Notes: generated from the letters alone by a model not told the origin. Shown: positions 1-11,571, counted from the stretch's first letter. The stretch is DNA of 64,000 bases from Scilla litardierei (GCA_030789695.1 CM061141.1:327407938-327471937), one strand, 5' to 3'. Program-made: numbers and translations.

Positions 1-465
1 GTTAATCTTCGAAAAGATTGACGCCCCATGTAGCTATCCAACAACTCATCTATAACCGGTATAAGAAAACGATCCACCACCGTCTCTTTGTTGAGGGCAC
101 GGTAGTCTACACAGAACCTCCAGCTACCGTCCTTCTTCACCAAAAGCATCGGGCTAAAAAGGACTAACACTTGGTCGTATCACTCCAGCCTGTAACATCT
201 CCCTGATCAACCGCTCAATCTCATCCTTCTGAACATGTGGGTACCTGTAGGGCCGAACGCTGACTGGAGCCGCTCCCTCACGCAGCACAATGGCGTGCTC
301 GTGGTCCCTCTGAGGCAGAAGTCCTTGCGGCATCTGAAACATATGCTCATAACTGTCCAACAACTCCTCCACCTCTAGAGGCATCTTCTGCTCCTTCACC
401 TCTGCTCCTAGCTCTTGATATGTCACAAAGTACGCCTCTCCTCCAACTAGTACCGTCCGAGTCAA
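1..465 (-). pseudogene. Gypsy reverse transcriptase, N-terminal part
   Basis: The frame from 465 down to 154 carries the lead-in to a gypsy RT: RPYRYPHVQKDEIERLI followed by [12 protein letters not shown] stop and frameshift lie near 150. The next frame resumes with [19 protein letters not shown], the conserved RT palm entry, and continues to base 1 (IPVIDELLD). The catalytic YxDD box would lie beyond the window. RT makes the cDNA of the element from a tRNA primer. With the frameshift this copy cannot encode an intact enzyme. Confidence 0.85.
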
Positions 466-597
466 GGACTTCAGGGACGCCGCGCGGCAACACAGGCTGG
501 GGTCCCCCCAACAAAATCACGGTCGTCCCGTCCTCCCGATACTCCATCCTCAACACCTTCCAGTTGAATTTGGTGTCGCTTAATGTCTGTAACCACT

Positions 598-942
598 TCA
601 TCCCCAACACCACGTCCACATTCCCCAACTCCGGGGGTAACAATCCACCACTATATGTGTCCCTTGTACTGCCAGAATCACCGTCCTGTAGACACCACTG
701 CTCTCCTCCCTCTGGCATGTGCCAAAATCACCCCCAAAAGCGGATGTCTCACTCACCTCAAGCCCCAGCTGCCCCACTAACTTCTTTGAGATGAAGTTGT
801 GGGTTACCCCACTGTCTATCAATGTAGTCCCCTCCCGATCTGCCACCCTGCCTGCCAGCTTCATGGTGTGATAGGGAGTAAATCTCACCACGGATCTAAG
901 TGACACCTCCACGGTGTCCAAGTGTGGCTGCTGCTCTATCAC
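598..942 (-). pseudogene. Gypsy aspartic protease (retropepsin-like), frameshifted
   Basis: Residues 41-51 read LIDSGVTHNFI, a variant of the plant gypsy retropepsin active site D-[ST]-G-A-T-H-N-F-I. This matches the single Asp supplied per monomer of the dimeric enzyme that cuts Gag-Pol. The second half of the domain (NVDVVLGMKWLQTL) appears in another minus frame at about 460-620, so a frameshift separates the two halves. It sits between gag and RT as expected for Ty3/gypsy. Decayed. Confidence 0.8.
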
Positions 943-1003
943 CTAGTCCTCTCCGTCGAGGACAACCGTAGGGTCTTCCTCGACAGCCACCTCCAACTAC
1001 ATG

Positions 1004-2582
1004 GCTCGCCCCGCACACCTGTGTCCAGGTGTGAATCGCTCGTCACACTTGAATCACAGCCCCTTGACCCTGCGCTCCCTCATCTCCGCCTCTGTCATCT
1101 GACGGGTCTGACCCCCCATACGTGTCTCCTGGCCAGTCCCTCTCGCTGGTGTCAGTGCGCCTGTAGGAGCCTTGGTTGCCATTGTCGCTACCGGACTCCG
1201 TAAAGTAGACCCTCCCCAAGCTCCCCTCGCCCTCCTATCCTCCGCCAGCTTGTCTTCCACCTTCCTGGCTATTCTCATCATGGCACAATCCCCTGTGATC
1301 TTGAACTCGTAGCTCGGCTCTGATCTGCGGCTTGAGGCCCTTCAAGAAATTTCCCACTATGGACTCAGCAGAAACTCCCTTTACTCGGCTCGCAAGCCGC
1401 TCGAACTTCTCCACATATTCTCGTACTGTCCCCTCCTGTCGCAGTGTGTACAACTGCTCAAATAGGCCACCAGCCTGCGTCTTCTGGAACCTCTACATAA
1501 GGCACTCCGTCAACTCTACCCATCTGTGGATAGGTCTCTGCCGTTGGCTCCAACGGAACCACCCCAAAGCTTCCCCTTCGAAGCACATTCCCACCATCTG
1601 CATTCTCTCCGTCTCAGTCAGTCCCAAAACATCAAAGTACCTCTCCGCCTTGTAGATCCAAGCATCTAGATCCCTTCCCTCAAACAGGGACATGGTCAGC
1701 TTCCTCAACCGGCTATCGGGACCGGCCTCGCCACGTGTGCCTCCTCCCCGATTTCCCTCATGTTATCTCGTGCGAGCAAGCTCCTCCATCCTCCGTCTGG
1801 GCCGATCTGGCTGCCCATACGCTCCTCAAATCTCCTCCTGGGCCCTCTCAGCAGCCCGCTGCTCCTCAGCATCCCCCTCATCTACATCACCCCACTGCTC
1901 CTCATGAAGGTTGTCAGTGTAGCGTGTGTACTCCTCGTACACCGGCACAAGCCCCACATCCTCGCCGGTCTCCTGAAGTCTCCGAACATTCTCTTTGGCG
2001 TGCCTCAAGGTCTCCAACGCCATCTCCATGCCCAAAGGAAGCCCGAGGGGGCCTGTCGGGCCCGACCCAATCCGTCGGGGGCCGCTGCGGGTGCGCGGGG
2101 CCCCTGGCGTGTTGCCAGGGCCCTGCCGCCTTCGACTGGGCCTCGCCGGCGGTCTGGCGGCCCGCCAGACCCCCGCGAGGGTCGGTGCGGCCGAAACCCT
2201 GGCCGCACAGGTCTGCGCGGCGCAGATCTATGCCACGCAGGTCCGCGCGGCTCGGGAAGGGGGCGCACGGCCCCTGGCGGTCTGCCAGGAGTCCGCCGCC
2301 CCCTTGGTTGTGTCCCATCATCCTCCGGGAGTCGTCGTGTGGTCCCTGGAAATGCACAAGGCGGCGTTCGGGCTCCTCGATCGTCAGATCTTCTCCATTT
2401 GGCCCTAGATCTGAGAAAAATTTCAGATTTGTCGATGTCGATGCCCTAGCTTCAGATTCGGGTTGTTTTTGTTGCTGTCGAAGGATCTGAAGAATGACTT
2501 GGATGTCAGAGACTTTAGCAACCTCCATCTCCTGATGGATGCCTCGGATCTCGCCTTGAAGCCTGTCGATCCTCTTGTTCAC
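1004..2582 (-). pseudogene. Gypsy gag (capsid/nucleocapsid), broken
   Basis: The N-terminal piece (2582-1914) starts MNKRIDRLQGEIRGIHQEME and looks coiled-coil. A GC-rich Arg/Gly/Pro insert follows. The capsid-like core comes next (1708-1493: SLFEGRDLDAWIYKAERYF, then CFEGEALGWFRW), with its continuation at 1453-1235 (VREYVEKFERLASRVKG). A zinc knuckle is readable near 1010-1070 as FKCDERFTPGHRC, but the first Cys position is a TGA. Frameshifts separate the blocks. Gag would form the particle and bind the RNA. The same gag type, with the knuckle intact, occurs in element D at 46.4-47.2 kb. Confidence 0.8.
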
Positions 2583-2661
2583 CTTTTCAATTTTGCCGTC
2601 GAATTTCTCTTCTATGAGTTCCGCCGCCGTCTTTACCCTAGTCCCGCCATTGGATCTGAGT

Positions 2662-2673
2662 GCTCTGATACCA
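2662..2673 (-). other. Primer-binding site, tRNA-iMet type
   Basis: The minus strand reads TGGTATCAGAGC, the usual plant PBS complementary to the 3' end of initiator tRNA-Met. It lies three bases inside an LTR end (the plus-strand TGATACG at 2677). This fixes the element's orientation and the inner LTR edge. Confidence 0.85.
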
Positions 2674-2676
2674 AAA

Positions 2677-3100
2677 TGATACGATTAGGGTTAATCGTAT
2701 CAAAAAGCTCAGATTTTCAGTGGAAGAACGAAAAAAAATTTAAAGTGGAAAGTGAAATTTGGATAATAAAGAGACAATTGATCTATTCTGGAGTAGATCT
2801 TCTCCCTAGCTTGAATTAATGAATCAAGCCTAATCCCTCAAACCCTAGCCGTCAAATGACGAATTGTCTCAAAATCTCGATAGCTCACACAATTAGGATT
2901 AATCCCCTTAAATACTCTCCTAACAAATTACTAAACACACAACAACTTAAAAACATAGAAGGTAGTGCATAAAGCAAAAATAGCAAAATACTACTAAGTC
3001 GATCCCACGACCGCTCCCACACCCGAGTCCTTATGCCTTCTGCTGTACACGACCGCATCAAGACCACATGCATTTCAATGTGCTTCTCGTTCCTGGTAAG
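2677..3100 (-). repeat. 5' LTR of the first gypsy element (outer border uncertain)
   Basis: The LTR starts at the plus-strand TGATACG next to the PBS. Its first 26 bp (2677-2702) form an inverted repeat with two 11-bp arms (TGATACGATTA and its complement) around a 4-nt loop. The remainder is ordinary AT-rich sequence with CCCTAGC and CTAACAAATT words. I cannot locate the TG...CA partner end with certainty. Confidence 0.5.
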
Positions 3101-4075
3101 TTGTACACACTCATCAGTTTGACCTTATTGATTAGTATTTGACTACCCGCATACATCAGCACTTCTCTAGTCGTGAGGTGGTAACCAATTGTAACAGTGC
3201 CCTCGAGACTACCTCCAGCCATTAACGCTGCAGATAATTAGGCGAATCAGATCCAATTCATTCTAGGGATGGCATATAAACTTCCCGGACACTGTGGCAG
3301 GCATTCAATGCTCAACTAGAACCTGCACATCTGGCCTAACAGTCCCACCTGAAGTCAAGTCAAGATCAATTTGGTATGAGGGATTGGTTTTATTCCATCT
3401 TGCTTTGGGGTCATCGACCTCAATCTTCCAACTGATGTAAGATTACCAGTAAAACCCCTATACATATGCAACTATTAGATATTTGGATCATATGACTGTC
3501 AATACACATGGCAATGCCATTGGCCAAACTGCATTCAGATGTTAAGAAAAACACATCATCAGATCAAATGGAAACACCCGAGTTTTGGTACGTATGCTAG
3601 ACAAATGCGTGCTGCTTCTGCCCCTTCATCAAGAATTTCATATAAAGCCATATCATCTTCTCTGGTTGTTAAAGTCCCTTCCATTTCACCATGACTTCCA
3701 AGAAATTGTGTTAAATGCAAGGGGAACTATATTTAGAGCCAAAAACATAAGTTGCACAACCATATTTTTCGAATTAAGTAATCATTATAACATGTGACTG
3801 ATTGGATTTGGACATAGATAGATCTGGTGCCGTCTTAATTTTCCATCATAGTACTAAAACTCCAAAACTATGGCGACTGACGAGGGTTTGGGGGATTATA
3901 ACTGAAAATTTACACAAAATTATGATTGAACATCTTGATCTATTAAATGCTTACAATAAAAAATATTGATAATTAGTATTTACTAACTTTATAATGAGGA
4001 CATATCGAGTTGAAGCATTATTTAGTTACATGTCTAATGTCTAATAAGAATAATGGCATTAAATTGAACTTATCA
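3101..4075. other. Intergenic, nothing recognised
   Basis: AT-rich sequence with short random reading frames only. No domain, RNA gene or clear repeat was recognised on either strand. Confidence 0.5.
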
Positions 4076-5135
4076 GAAATTTTAAATTTTTATTTTTAAA
4101 AAAAATGCTATGTTTGTCCATAACATCATTGAAATTCCAATTTCAATTGGAAAGGGAAGGAGGGAAGTTTCCACTATAATAGTACTATATTCATGGGCAC
4201 GTGCAAATGCATCAGTAAAGACATGATAATTCACACAAAGTTGTAACTAGGCATTTTGATTTATTTTTTGAGGGGATAAGTATTTTGTTTCTGTAGAAAA
4301 AAAATGGAGATGAACACATCACCTTCGCTGCGGAATAGGATCGAAAGGAGGAATTACGTTGCTTCGGATCGGAATTGGAATCACCAATGAAAACCAAACT
4401 TTGATTCACCACCAATGATATCTTGTCGTCTTCTTATATTTGGAAGAGAAAGAAAGATCGTTTCTTTTCTTGTGTTTTTCAATGTCCCTTACGTAAACTC
4501 CCAAGGGGCAGATAAATAGGAATAAAGGAGGAGAAGTTTACGTTATAATTTTAACGTTGTAGGTAAGTTACGATAACAATTTTACATTGGGAACCCTGCA
4601 ATTCTCTTAATTTCAATTATCACAAAGATTAATTGAAATTTACACATATGCCCCTCAATTATTCAATATTTATATTTTTAGCCCTGAGTTAAACCCGTCA
4701 TGGGCGTACCCAATTCCAACAGTTTCATTAGATGATTTACTATTTAAAAGGTATGTTATTTATTATCTATCAATTATCTAGTAAAGGTAGCATTAAATGT
4801 TCAATTAAAAAGTATGTTATTTATTATCTATCAATTATCAATTATCAATTTTAAATTTTTATTTTTTAAAAAAATGCTATGTTAGTCCATAACATCCTAA
4901 TTGAAATTCCAATTTCAATTGGAAAGGGAAGGATGGGAGTTTCCATTATAATGGTACTATATTTATGGGCACATGCAAATGCTTCTGTAAAGACATGATA
5001 ATTCACACAAAGTTGTAACTAGGCATTTTGATTTATTTTTTTGCATGATAAGTATTTTGATTCATTAGATGATTTACTATTTAAAAAAGTATGTTATTTA
5101 TTATCTGTCAATTATCTAGTAAAGATGCCAGTAAA
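4076..5135 (+). repeat. Duplicated AT-rich repeat block
   Basis: About 200 bp at 4076-4275 (containing TTTCAATTGGAAAGGGAAGG and GACATGATAATTCACACAAA) recurs at about 4850-5045 with roughly 90 per cent identity by eye. A second word, GATGATTTACTATTTAAAA plus GTATGTTATTTATTATCT, occurs at 4730, partly at 4808, and again at 5070. The arrangement is an interleaved direct duplication with a unit of about 770 bp. It could be a tandemly duplicated MITE or an old segmental duplication. No coding potential. Confidence 0.7.
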
Positions 5136-5281
5136 TGTTAATTGAACTAAAATTTAAAAACATTTTTTTTTGAAAATAAAGAAAAGTGTTCTGTCGCTTC
5201 ATGTTGTGTTAGGTCATGACATTTAATTGGTGGCGTAATTGTAATGGTAAAGATATAGAGTAGTAGAAGATCTCTGCACCA

Positions 5282-5337
5282 CCCCCCCCCCCCCCGAAAA
5301 AAAAAAGCAACAACAACAACAACAACAAACAAAAACA
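5282..5337 (+). repeat. C14 / A / (CAA)n low-complexity tract
   Basis: Fourteen C residues, then G and a run of A, then repeated CAA triplets. Simple sequence. Confidence 0.9.
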
Positions 5338-5654
5338 AAAAAGATCAACGCTTAATATTATGCAATAATTCATATTTTAAGGAGCATATAATAATAATTG
5401 CCAATTCCTAGAGAAGATCAAACAAGAATCATGGAACCCTAACAATTGAATATACACACCAACAAAAAGAAAATTAGGAATGAATCACAAAAAATGACGA
5501 ATTTCGCCAGAATCGATTATCTACCGCAATAAATTGGATAAAAATAACAAAAATCAGATAAAATGCTTACCTGCCGGAGAAAGTACAAGAGAAGTAGACG
5601 ATAATAGAGCAGCGCTAGCCATTTCCCGCTATTTTCTTTACATTTTTCCTCGGA

Positions 5655-5869
5655 TTTTAATATTATATAAATCTGGGAGAGATGAATGCCATAAACACCC
5701 TTACGGACGACAGCTTTCTATGCAACTGGAATATAGTAGGCGAAGGGTATTTTGATCAAGAAGACAACAATGGCAGTTCCGGTAAATAAACGAAGGCCAG
5801 CCTCATCTACATCCTCCGCTTCCTCAGTCGCTCTCTTATCTATTCCTCTCATTTTTCTCAGAGCTTCAA
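5655..5869 (+). promoter_or_regulatory. Putative promoter and 5' UTR of the BSD2-derived/UROD transcript
   Basis: A TATA-like word (TATTATATAAATC) lies at about 5660, some 200 bp before the ATG at 5870. From about 5770 to 5869 the sequence is clearly related to 43255-43358, upstream of BSD2. Shared words include CCTCATCTA, TCCGC, TCTATT and CTCAGAGCTT versus CTCCGAGCTT. The leader was therefore copied together with the exons. Inferred only from homology and the TATA-like word. Confidence 0.45.
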
Positions 5870-6210
5870 ATGGCGAACGCGATGTGCTTCGCCTGTGTAA
5901 ATTCCATCACTGCCCCTCAGAAATCGTCAAATCCCCCATATGTCCCAATTATCTCCTCCCCCAAAGGCACTAGCTCCCATCTCAGGCTCTCCCCAATCTC
6001 CACCTCACGGAATCTTCAGCCTCTCGGTGCACAGGTTAGCAGTCTCTCTAATTCTTGCTCCTGCAAAAAAAGATTGCATTTTTTCCTTAGGTCTAAAAAA
6101 TTCTGTGTTTTTGTAGAAAAATTTGTCAAACTTCTCATTTTTACAGACCGCGGAGAATAAACTGACAACAAATATCCATAGCATTCTCGCCCCTGAGTGC
6201 GAAGGGAATG
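5870..6210 (+). CDS. Duplicated BSD2 exons 1-2 (plastid transit-peptide module), possible first exons of UROD
   Basis: Exon 1 (5870-6034, 55 codons, MANAMCFACVNS...) and exon 2 (6147-6210, 64 nt, ...SILAPECEGNG) match BSD2 exons 1 and 2 at 43359-43523 and 43626-43689 in length, phase and sequence. Intron 1 and the first part of intron 2 are also related. The Ser/Thr-rich, acid-poor N-terminus is a plastid transit peptide. Exon 2 should hold the first CxxC of the BSD2 zinc finger, but CPKC has become APEC, so the finger is lost. BSD2 exons 3 and 4 are absent here. The donor at 6211 (GTAAGA) is good and phase 1. Splicing to 7063 would join ...CEGN to [12 protein letters not shown] of UROD in frame. 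Alternatively this is a dead 5' gene fragment. The homology is certain; the fusion is inference. Confidence 0.7.
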
Positions 6211-6930
6211 GTAAGATTTTTTTCCGATTGCAATGTGATTAATCTGGTCTTTTAGAGAATTTTTTTTGTTGCTGCAAATAGAAATGAATTATCAATTTGA
6301 ATTTTCAAGATTGCTGATTGAAAGTAAATGTGCCCTTTGTCTGCTATTGCAACTATAACTAGTGATACAAAAATTGTTCGAAGTTTTTTTCATTGAAAAG
6401 AATTTATAGAAACCCTAAGTTTGTGCATGCATATAGCATCGCTTCAAGACATTGCAACTGAATTTTGAACATCTAAAATGGCATTTGGTGGTCGGGGACG
6501 GAGATGCGGAGACCTTCTATATATAATTTGAAAGTTAGTTGTAAATCATTTCCGTTAGTATTATTTTCCAAGCGAATTGGAGAATCCTTATGTTTTGGGC
6601 AGTTAAAGAAAATCATGACAGTTTGTTTTGCTTTCTATATATTATTTTTTTTAATGGAGCATGTTAACAATTCACAACCGGACAATGAAAGTGGCAATCT
6701 ATCCGAAGGGTTTATTGTATATACCCCAGAACTTGATGTATGCAGTGATTCGTTAACAAACGTGTCATCTTCACAATCCATCCAGATTTATTTCGTTGTT
6801 TAGGGGACGTTAGAAGATTTCTTCTTGGTTGTTTGATCTTATGACCTATTAGCTTCATTATATTTGGCCTTGGTGATTTTATATCAGAACTTCAGTTACT
6901 CATAGTTCCCTTGGTGAGGAACTTATAATT

Positions 6931-6948
6931 GTGTGTGTGTGTGTGTGT
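6931..6948 (+). repeat. (GT)n microsatellite in UROD upstream intron
   Basis: About nine GT dinucleotides, followed by a G-rich stretch (GGGTGGGTGGGAGAGGGGGGGAG) that ends close to a possible splice acceptor at 6992-6993. Confidence 0.9.
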
Positions 6949-7025
6949 TGGCGCGGGTGGGTGGGAGAGGGGGGGAGGGGGGTGCTACTACAGATCTAAT
7001 CAAATCTAATCTCTAAGTTAAAATC

Positions 7026-10000
7026 ATGTCTTTATCTGAAACACTGTTAGATGTGCTAACAGATCCCATCTTAGTTCGGGCTGCAAGAGGAGAGCCTGTT
7101 GATCGTCCTCCAGCATGGATGATGCGCCAAGCGGGAAGGTATATGGCTGTTTACCAAAAGCTTGCAGAGAAATATCCATCCTTCAGGGAGAGGTCGGAGA
7201 CAGTTGACCTTATAGTGGAAATTTCTTTGCAGCCTTGGCGAGCTTTTCATCCGGATGGGGTTATAATTTTCTCTGACATACTTACCCCTCTACCCGCCTT
7301 TGGTGTTCCTTTTGATATAGAAGAAGTGAGGGGTCCTATTATTCAATCTCCAATCCGTGATGAGGAGGGTCTGAAGAAATTGCATCCTCTTGATTTTGGA
7401 AAGCTTCACTTTGTAAGAGAGTCCCTGAGCATCTTGCGCAATGAGGTACAGTTCTCTATTTTATTTTTTTCTCCATTCACTTAAATTGTTAATCCTTCAG
7501 TTTGTGTGTCCTCACCAGAAATCAAAAACGTAAACCGATATAATTCAAAACATGATATTTGCCCAGCCATCGCTGTAATTCATAGGAAAAAACAAATTCG
7601 TGCAGAAAGCAAATGATTCTCCTTGTGCTACTTCTGTGTGGTTTATTTATGTGTTGGCATAACTTGTTAAGGTGACACTAAAAAGTCTCTTGCTTCTTTG
7701 AAGCAAGTGCTTTAACCATGTTTTCCCATTCTTGTGCTAAAAAATGAAAATATCTAGATCAATCTTTGAAAATTTGGGCAATACCCATGCATGTCCCCTG
7801 TTTTGGATCGGATTTTGTCCATAACAATTCAAAATAGGGGGGATTTTATTGGATTTGGCCAATATGACATATATATTGGTGAAAAGCTCACAATTTCAGC
7901 ATGTTTGGGTCAGTATCAGGGTGAAACACCCCAAAACCAGTGAGACAAGAAGGGATTAATCAAGAAATCATGGAAGGATCATGAAAAAATAAATTATTGA
8001 GAGAGATATATCAATGAAAATAAATTAACTGAAAAGATTCTAGATGCTCATCTTGCCTAGATCCCTGACTTTAAAGTTTTACTAGCAGTGCATGGCAAAC
8101 TGTGCAGCTGGCTACTGCTAACAAACCATATCCAAGCGATAGAGTTTTATGTTGGTTTATGGATGGATGAGTGTTGGTTAGGGCTTGTCCCATTACAAGT
8201 TAAATGGGTCTGTGTTTTGACCCAAACTCGTAAAGAGAATTATGGGGTATCATATGAAAAGATTTCTCGCATATATACCCTGATGTGGCATGATCTTCGT
8301 AGTAAGAGAGAAATGGTCACATGGGGACAAAAAGTACACCCCATGTGACCCTTTCTCTCTTTCCAATGACATGCGTCAGGTCAGTGTATATGACATAGTT
8401 CTTCTCTCATGACTTTTTTTTTCATTTTCCCAAATTGTAAATTTATATAGAAAAAAATCTTTTTAAAGGTAGAAATATAAAAAATCTTCTATTTCTATAT
8501 GTTTATAAAAAATCTGATTAAAAATTTTTACATTAAACTTCAAACCAAAATATTTGTTTGCTAAAATTTACATTTGTCTATAACAATCAATATATAAAGT
8601 CGTATTTATAATTCTTTTAGTCATAAGAGAATTGTGATTACTGACTACTTAACAAGCATTATAAATAACCAAATTATTATGGTAAAAAATTACTAAGAAC
8701 ATTTAGAAACTGTGAATGTGATATATAATAAAATGAAAAACTTCATATGCACTTGTAAATCATATTAATTTAATAGTTTATAATATTTAAAAGGGTTACA
8801 TAGAGTAAAAATTTACATCTTAAAATATGTAGAAGGGAAATTACATATAGATGATAAAAACAAAATTATCACATAAAATCATTCAAAATCACTTAAATCA
8901 GGACACATTAACAACAATAAAAGTTACATACTTTATATATTATAGAAATTAAAGTGAAAATCAATGCAATCCATAAATTAAGCAGAATATATTGTTGGAT
9001 AATAATAATAAGAGTAAAGCACACCTACATGAAGGAATTTATATAAAACAATACAAAACATTAAAACATATTACAAGAAAGTTTATATAGTTATTAAAAT
9101 GAAAAATACTAATTTACTAAAAAATCACAGCATGAAAATAAAAGATAAGGGACAAACAATGGTTCTTAATTATCTTTCTTACTCTGTAATAATATCTAAT
9201 GAAAGTTTTAAAATTATTTTAAGTGTCCGATACTTTTGATACATCACTTGATACTTAATGATGCAGTGGTCGATACTGATACCAAAACGGAGATTTCAAA
9301 CCTTGATCTAGGTTACTCACTTTTTAACTGCATAATTGAAACACAATGCAGTTGTACCTTTCGTGAGAAGGTCCAAGGGATAGAAGGTTTTGGGTGTGTT
9401 AGTTGGCATTTCATAATTTAGGAGTGATTTAGTTCTGAGTCTTTTCAGGGTAAGGGAAGAACCGATTGTAAGTTTCATTGTCTATGTTTGACAATAACAT
9501 TAAGAAATTGTGGTTACTTAATTGAACTGAAAGTTCTCAGCAAAAGAAGCTACAGCCTTACCTTATTGCAATGTTTTTTCTCATTTCTTAAGTTTTGGGC
9601 TAGTTGTTATTTTGGCCAGAATCTTTCTTTATACAGTCAATGTTCCATCAACAAACATCTAGCTAATCTGCACCCACTACTGCGGCTTGTAATTTCCTCT
9701 TTATAGTATTTTTGGTCTAGGTTGAGGGTGTACAAAAGTAACCATCGCCTACTCCGAATGTCGCTTTAATAAGGCGAGTTAAACGTTGGGCTTAGAGAAG
9801 CTTGCAAAAGTATTAGGGCATGAGTGAAACGGTTGTAGTGTATGACTAACTTTCTGGTATTTCATGTACCCATCGGACGGCAGCCCTTTCGGGGGTTCCT
9901 TAGGGTCCAATTCACTCTGCGTAGATTGACCGAACGCAGAAAGCCTTCCACTGATAGGCGATCGTGTTTTTCACCGGATTTCTCGTTACTCATGTCAACA

Positions 10001-11536
10001 TTCTTACTTTTGATACCTACATCATCTTATCGTTTCCCCAAAAATTCTGATGGTAATGATGCAATAAGTATTTCAGCACCTGCCTGATCTTGTTCAGATT
10101 TCACAGCTGCATCTTTTTATTCTTGTTTTATTTAAAAACGTGTAGGTTGGCGAAAAGGCAGCTGTTCTCGGTTTTGTTGGGGCACCATGGACAATCGCAA
10201 CTTATATTGTAGAAGGAGGCACAACCAGGACATATACAACCATAAAGCGCATGTGCTACACTGCTCCACATGTGTTGAAAGCTCTTCTTTCTCATCTGAC
10301 ACAAGCAATATCTGATTATATCATTTTCCAAGTAAATTCTGGAGCTCAGTGCATACAAATATTTGATTCATGGGGTGGGCAGCTGCCACCTAATGTTTGG
10401 GAGATCTGGTCTAAGCCATACATCGAAGAGGTACCCTCGTCAGTTATTTGGTCATATCACTTGTGAACCTCGTTTCATGAGATGATTGTGTCATCTTCTG
10501 TATGATATCCATGCAGCTGCATCAATTAGTAGTAAATTCATCTTAAAATTATTGAGTTTATAGTTATGAAATCACAGGTATTTGGCTGGAATGGCTTCCT
10601 GCATATTTTGTTTGAATCCAATTGAATTTATGGTGCACTGGTTCTTTCTTTATCTGTTTCTAAGGCCCCTTTCTATACAAACTTGGAATGGTATGCTCCC
10701 TTATCGGTCGTTCACGTGTGTGTTGTCTTTTTATTCCCATGGTAGTTGACTTGCCAATGGCAAGCTTTAGTTTATTTCCTGAAACGTAGTTTAAGCTTGT
10801 GCAAATGTGAGTGTGATAGGATTTTCTCGGGTTGTTGTATCAAACACCTGGTGATCTTCCATCAGAATTATGTCATGGGAAGATCTAGCTGGCTTAAACT
10901 AGCGACCATATGATAGTATTTATGATTTTCTTTTCACCATTGTTGCTCTTTTTAATCTGCAGATTGTAAACATAGTGAGGAAAGCCTGCCCTCAGATACC
11001 GCTGGTATTGTATATAAATGGTAATGGTGGACTACTTGAGCGAATGAAAGGAACTGGAGTTGATGTCATTGGACTTGATTGGACGGTAGATATGGCAGAT
11101 GGAAGGAAGCGACTGGGTACTGACATCAATGTACAAGGAAATGTGGATCCTGCTTATTTATTTTCCCCGCTTCCAGTTTTGACTGATGAAATCCACAGGT
11201 TAGTTTATTCTGTTCATTGAATGGCCAAGTGGCCCAGAGTTGAAACCGTCATATTGTTGGAATGTTTTCATGCGATATTTCTTGGATTCCACATCAAGTA
11301 TCATGTCAGTTCATTCCAAAATTATTTCACATGTTCTGTTTAGTTCAAAAATATAAACAACTGATCCGCCCATTTGCTTTCAGTTTGGCAGTCTAAATTG
11401 ACGTAGTGTCAGCCAAGTTATGTGGTTGTTTGATATTGATTTATGAGGTACTGAAGATAGAGGATAGTATTCATAAGCTATGTTGCATCTTAATTTTTGG
11501 GGAAAGTTTTATTATTTGCTTGTTGTCTTTTTTGGC

Positions 11537-11571
<35 letters not shown>

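Larger units (their letters stand above)
1..3100 (-). mobile_element. Ty3/gypsy retrotransposon fragment, cut by the window edge
   Basis: Reading the minus strand from right to left gives part of an LTR, a tRNA-iMet type primer-binding site, gag, a retropepsin-like protease and the start of reverse transcriptase, which runs off the window at base 1. Gag, then protease, then RT is the Ty3/gypsy (Metaviridae) order. Frameshifts and stops occur in every domain, so the copy is dead. The outer LTR border near 3100 is a guess, because the partner LTR lies outside the window and no target duplication can be checked. Confidence 0.85.

Noticed and set aside
1735..2490. 251-codon plus-strand frame
   Set aside because: Shadow of the minus-strand gypsy gag. 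Pro/Ser/Arg-rich, no motif.
6504..6803. 99-codon frame upstream of UROD as a possible first UROD exon
   Set aside because: No transit-peptide character, no splice logic linking it to 7026/7063, and the membrane-like stretch does not fit.
9842..10087. 81-codon plus-strand frame
   Set aside because: It is the reverse side of the mitochondrial rRNA fragment, not a protein.
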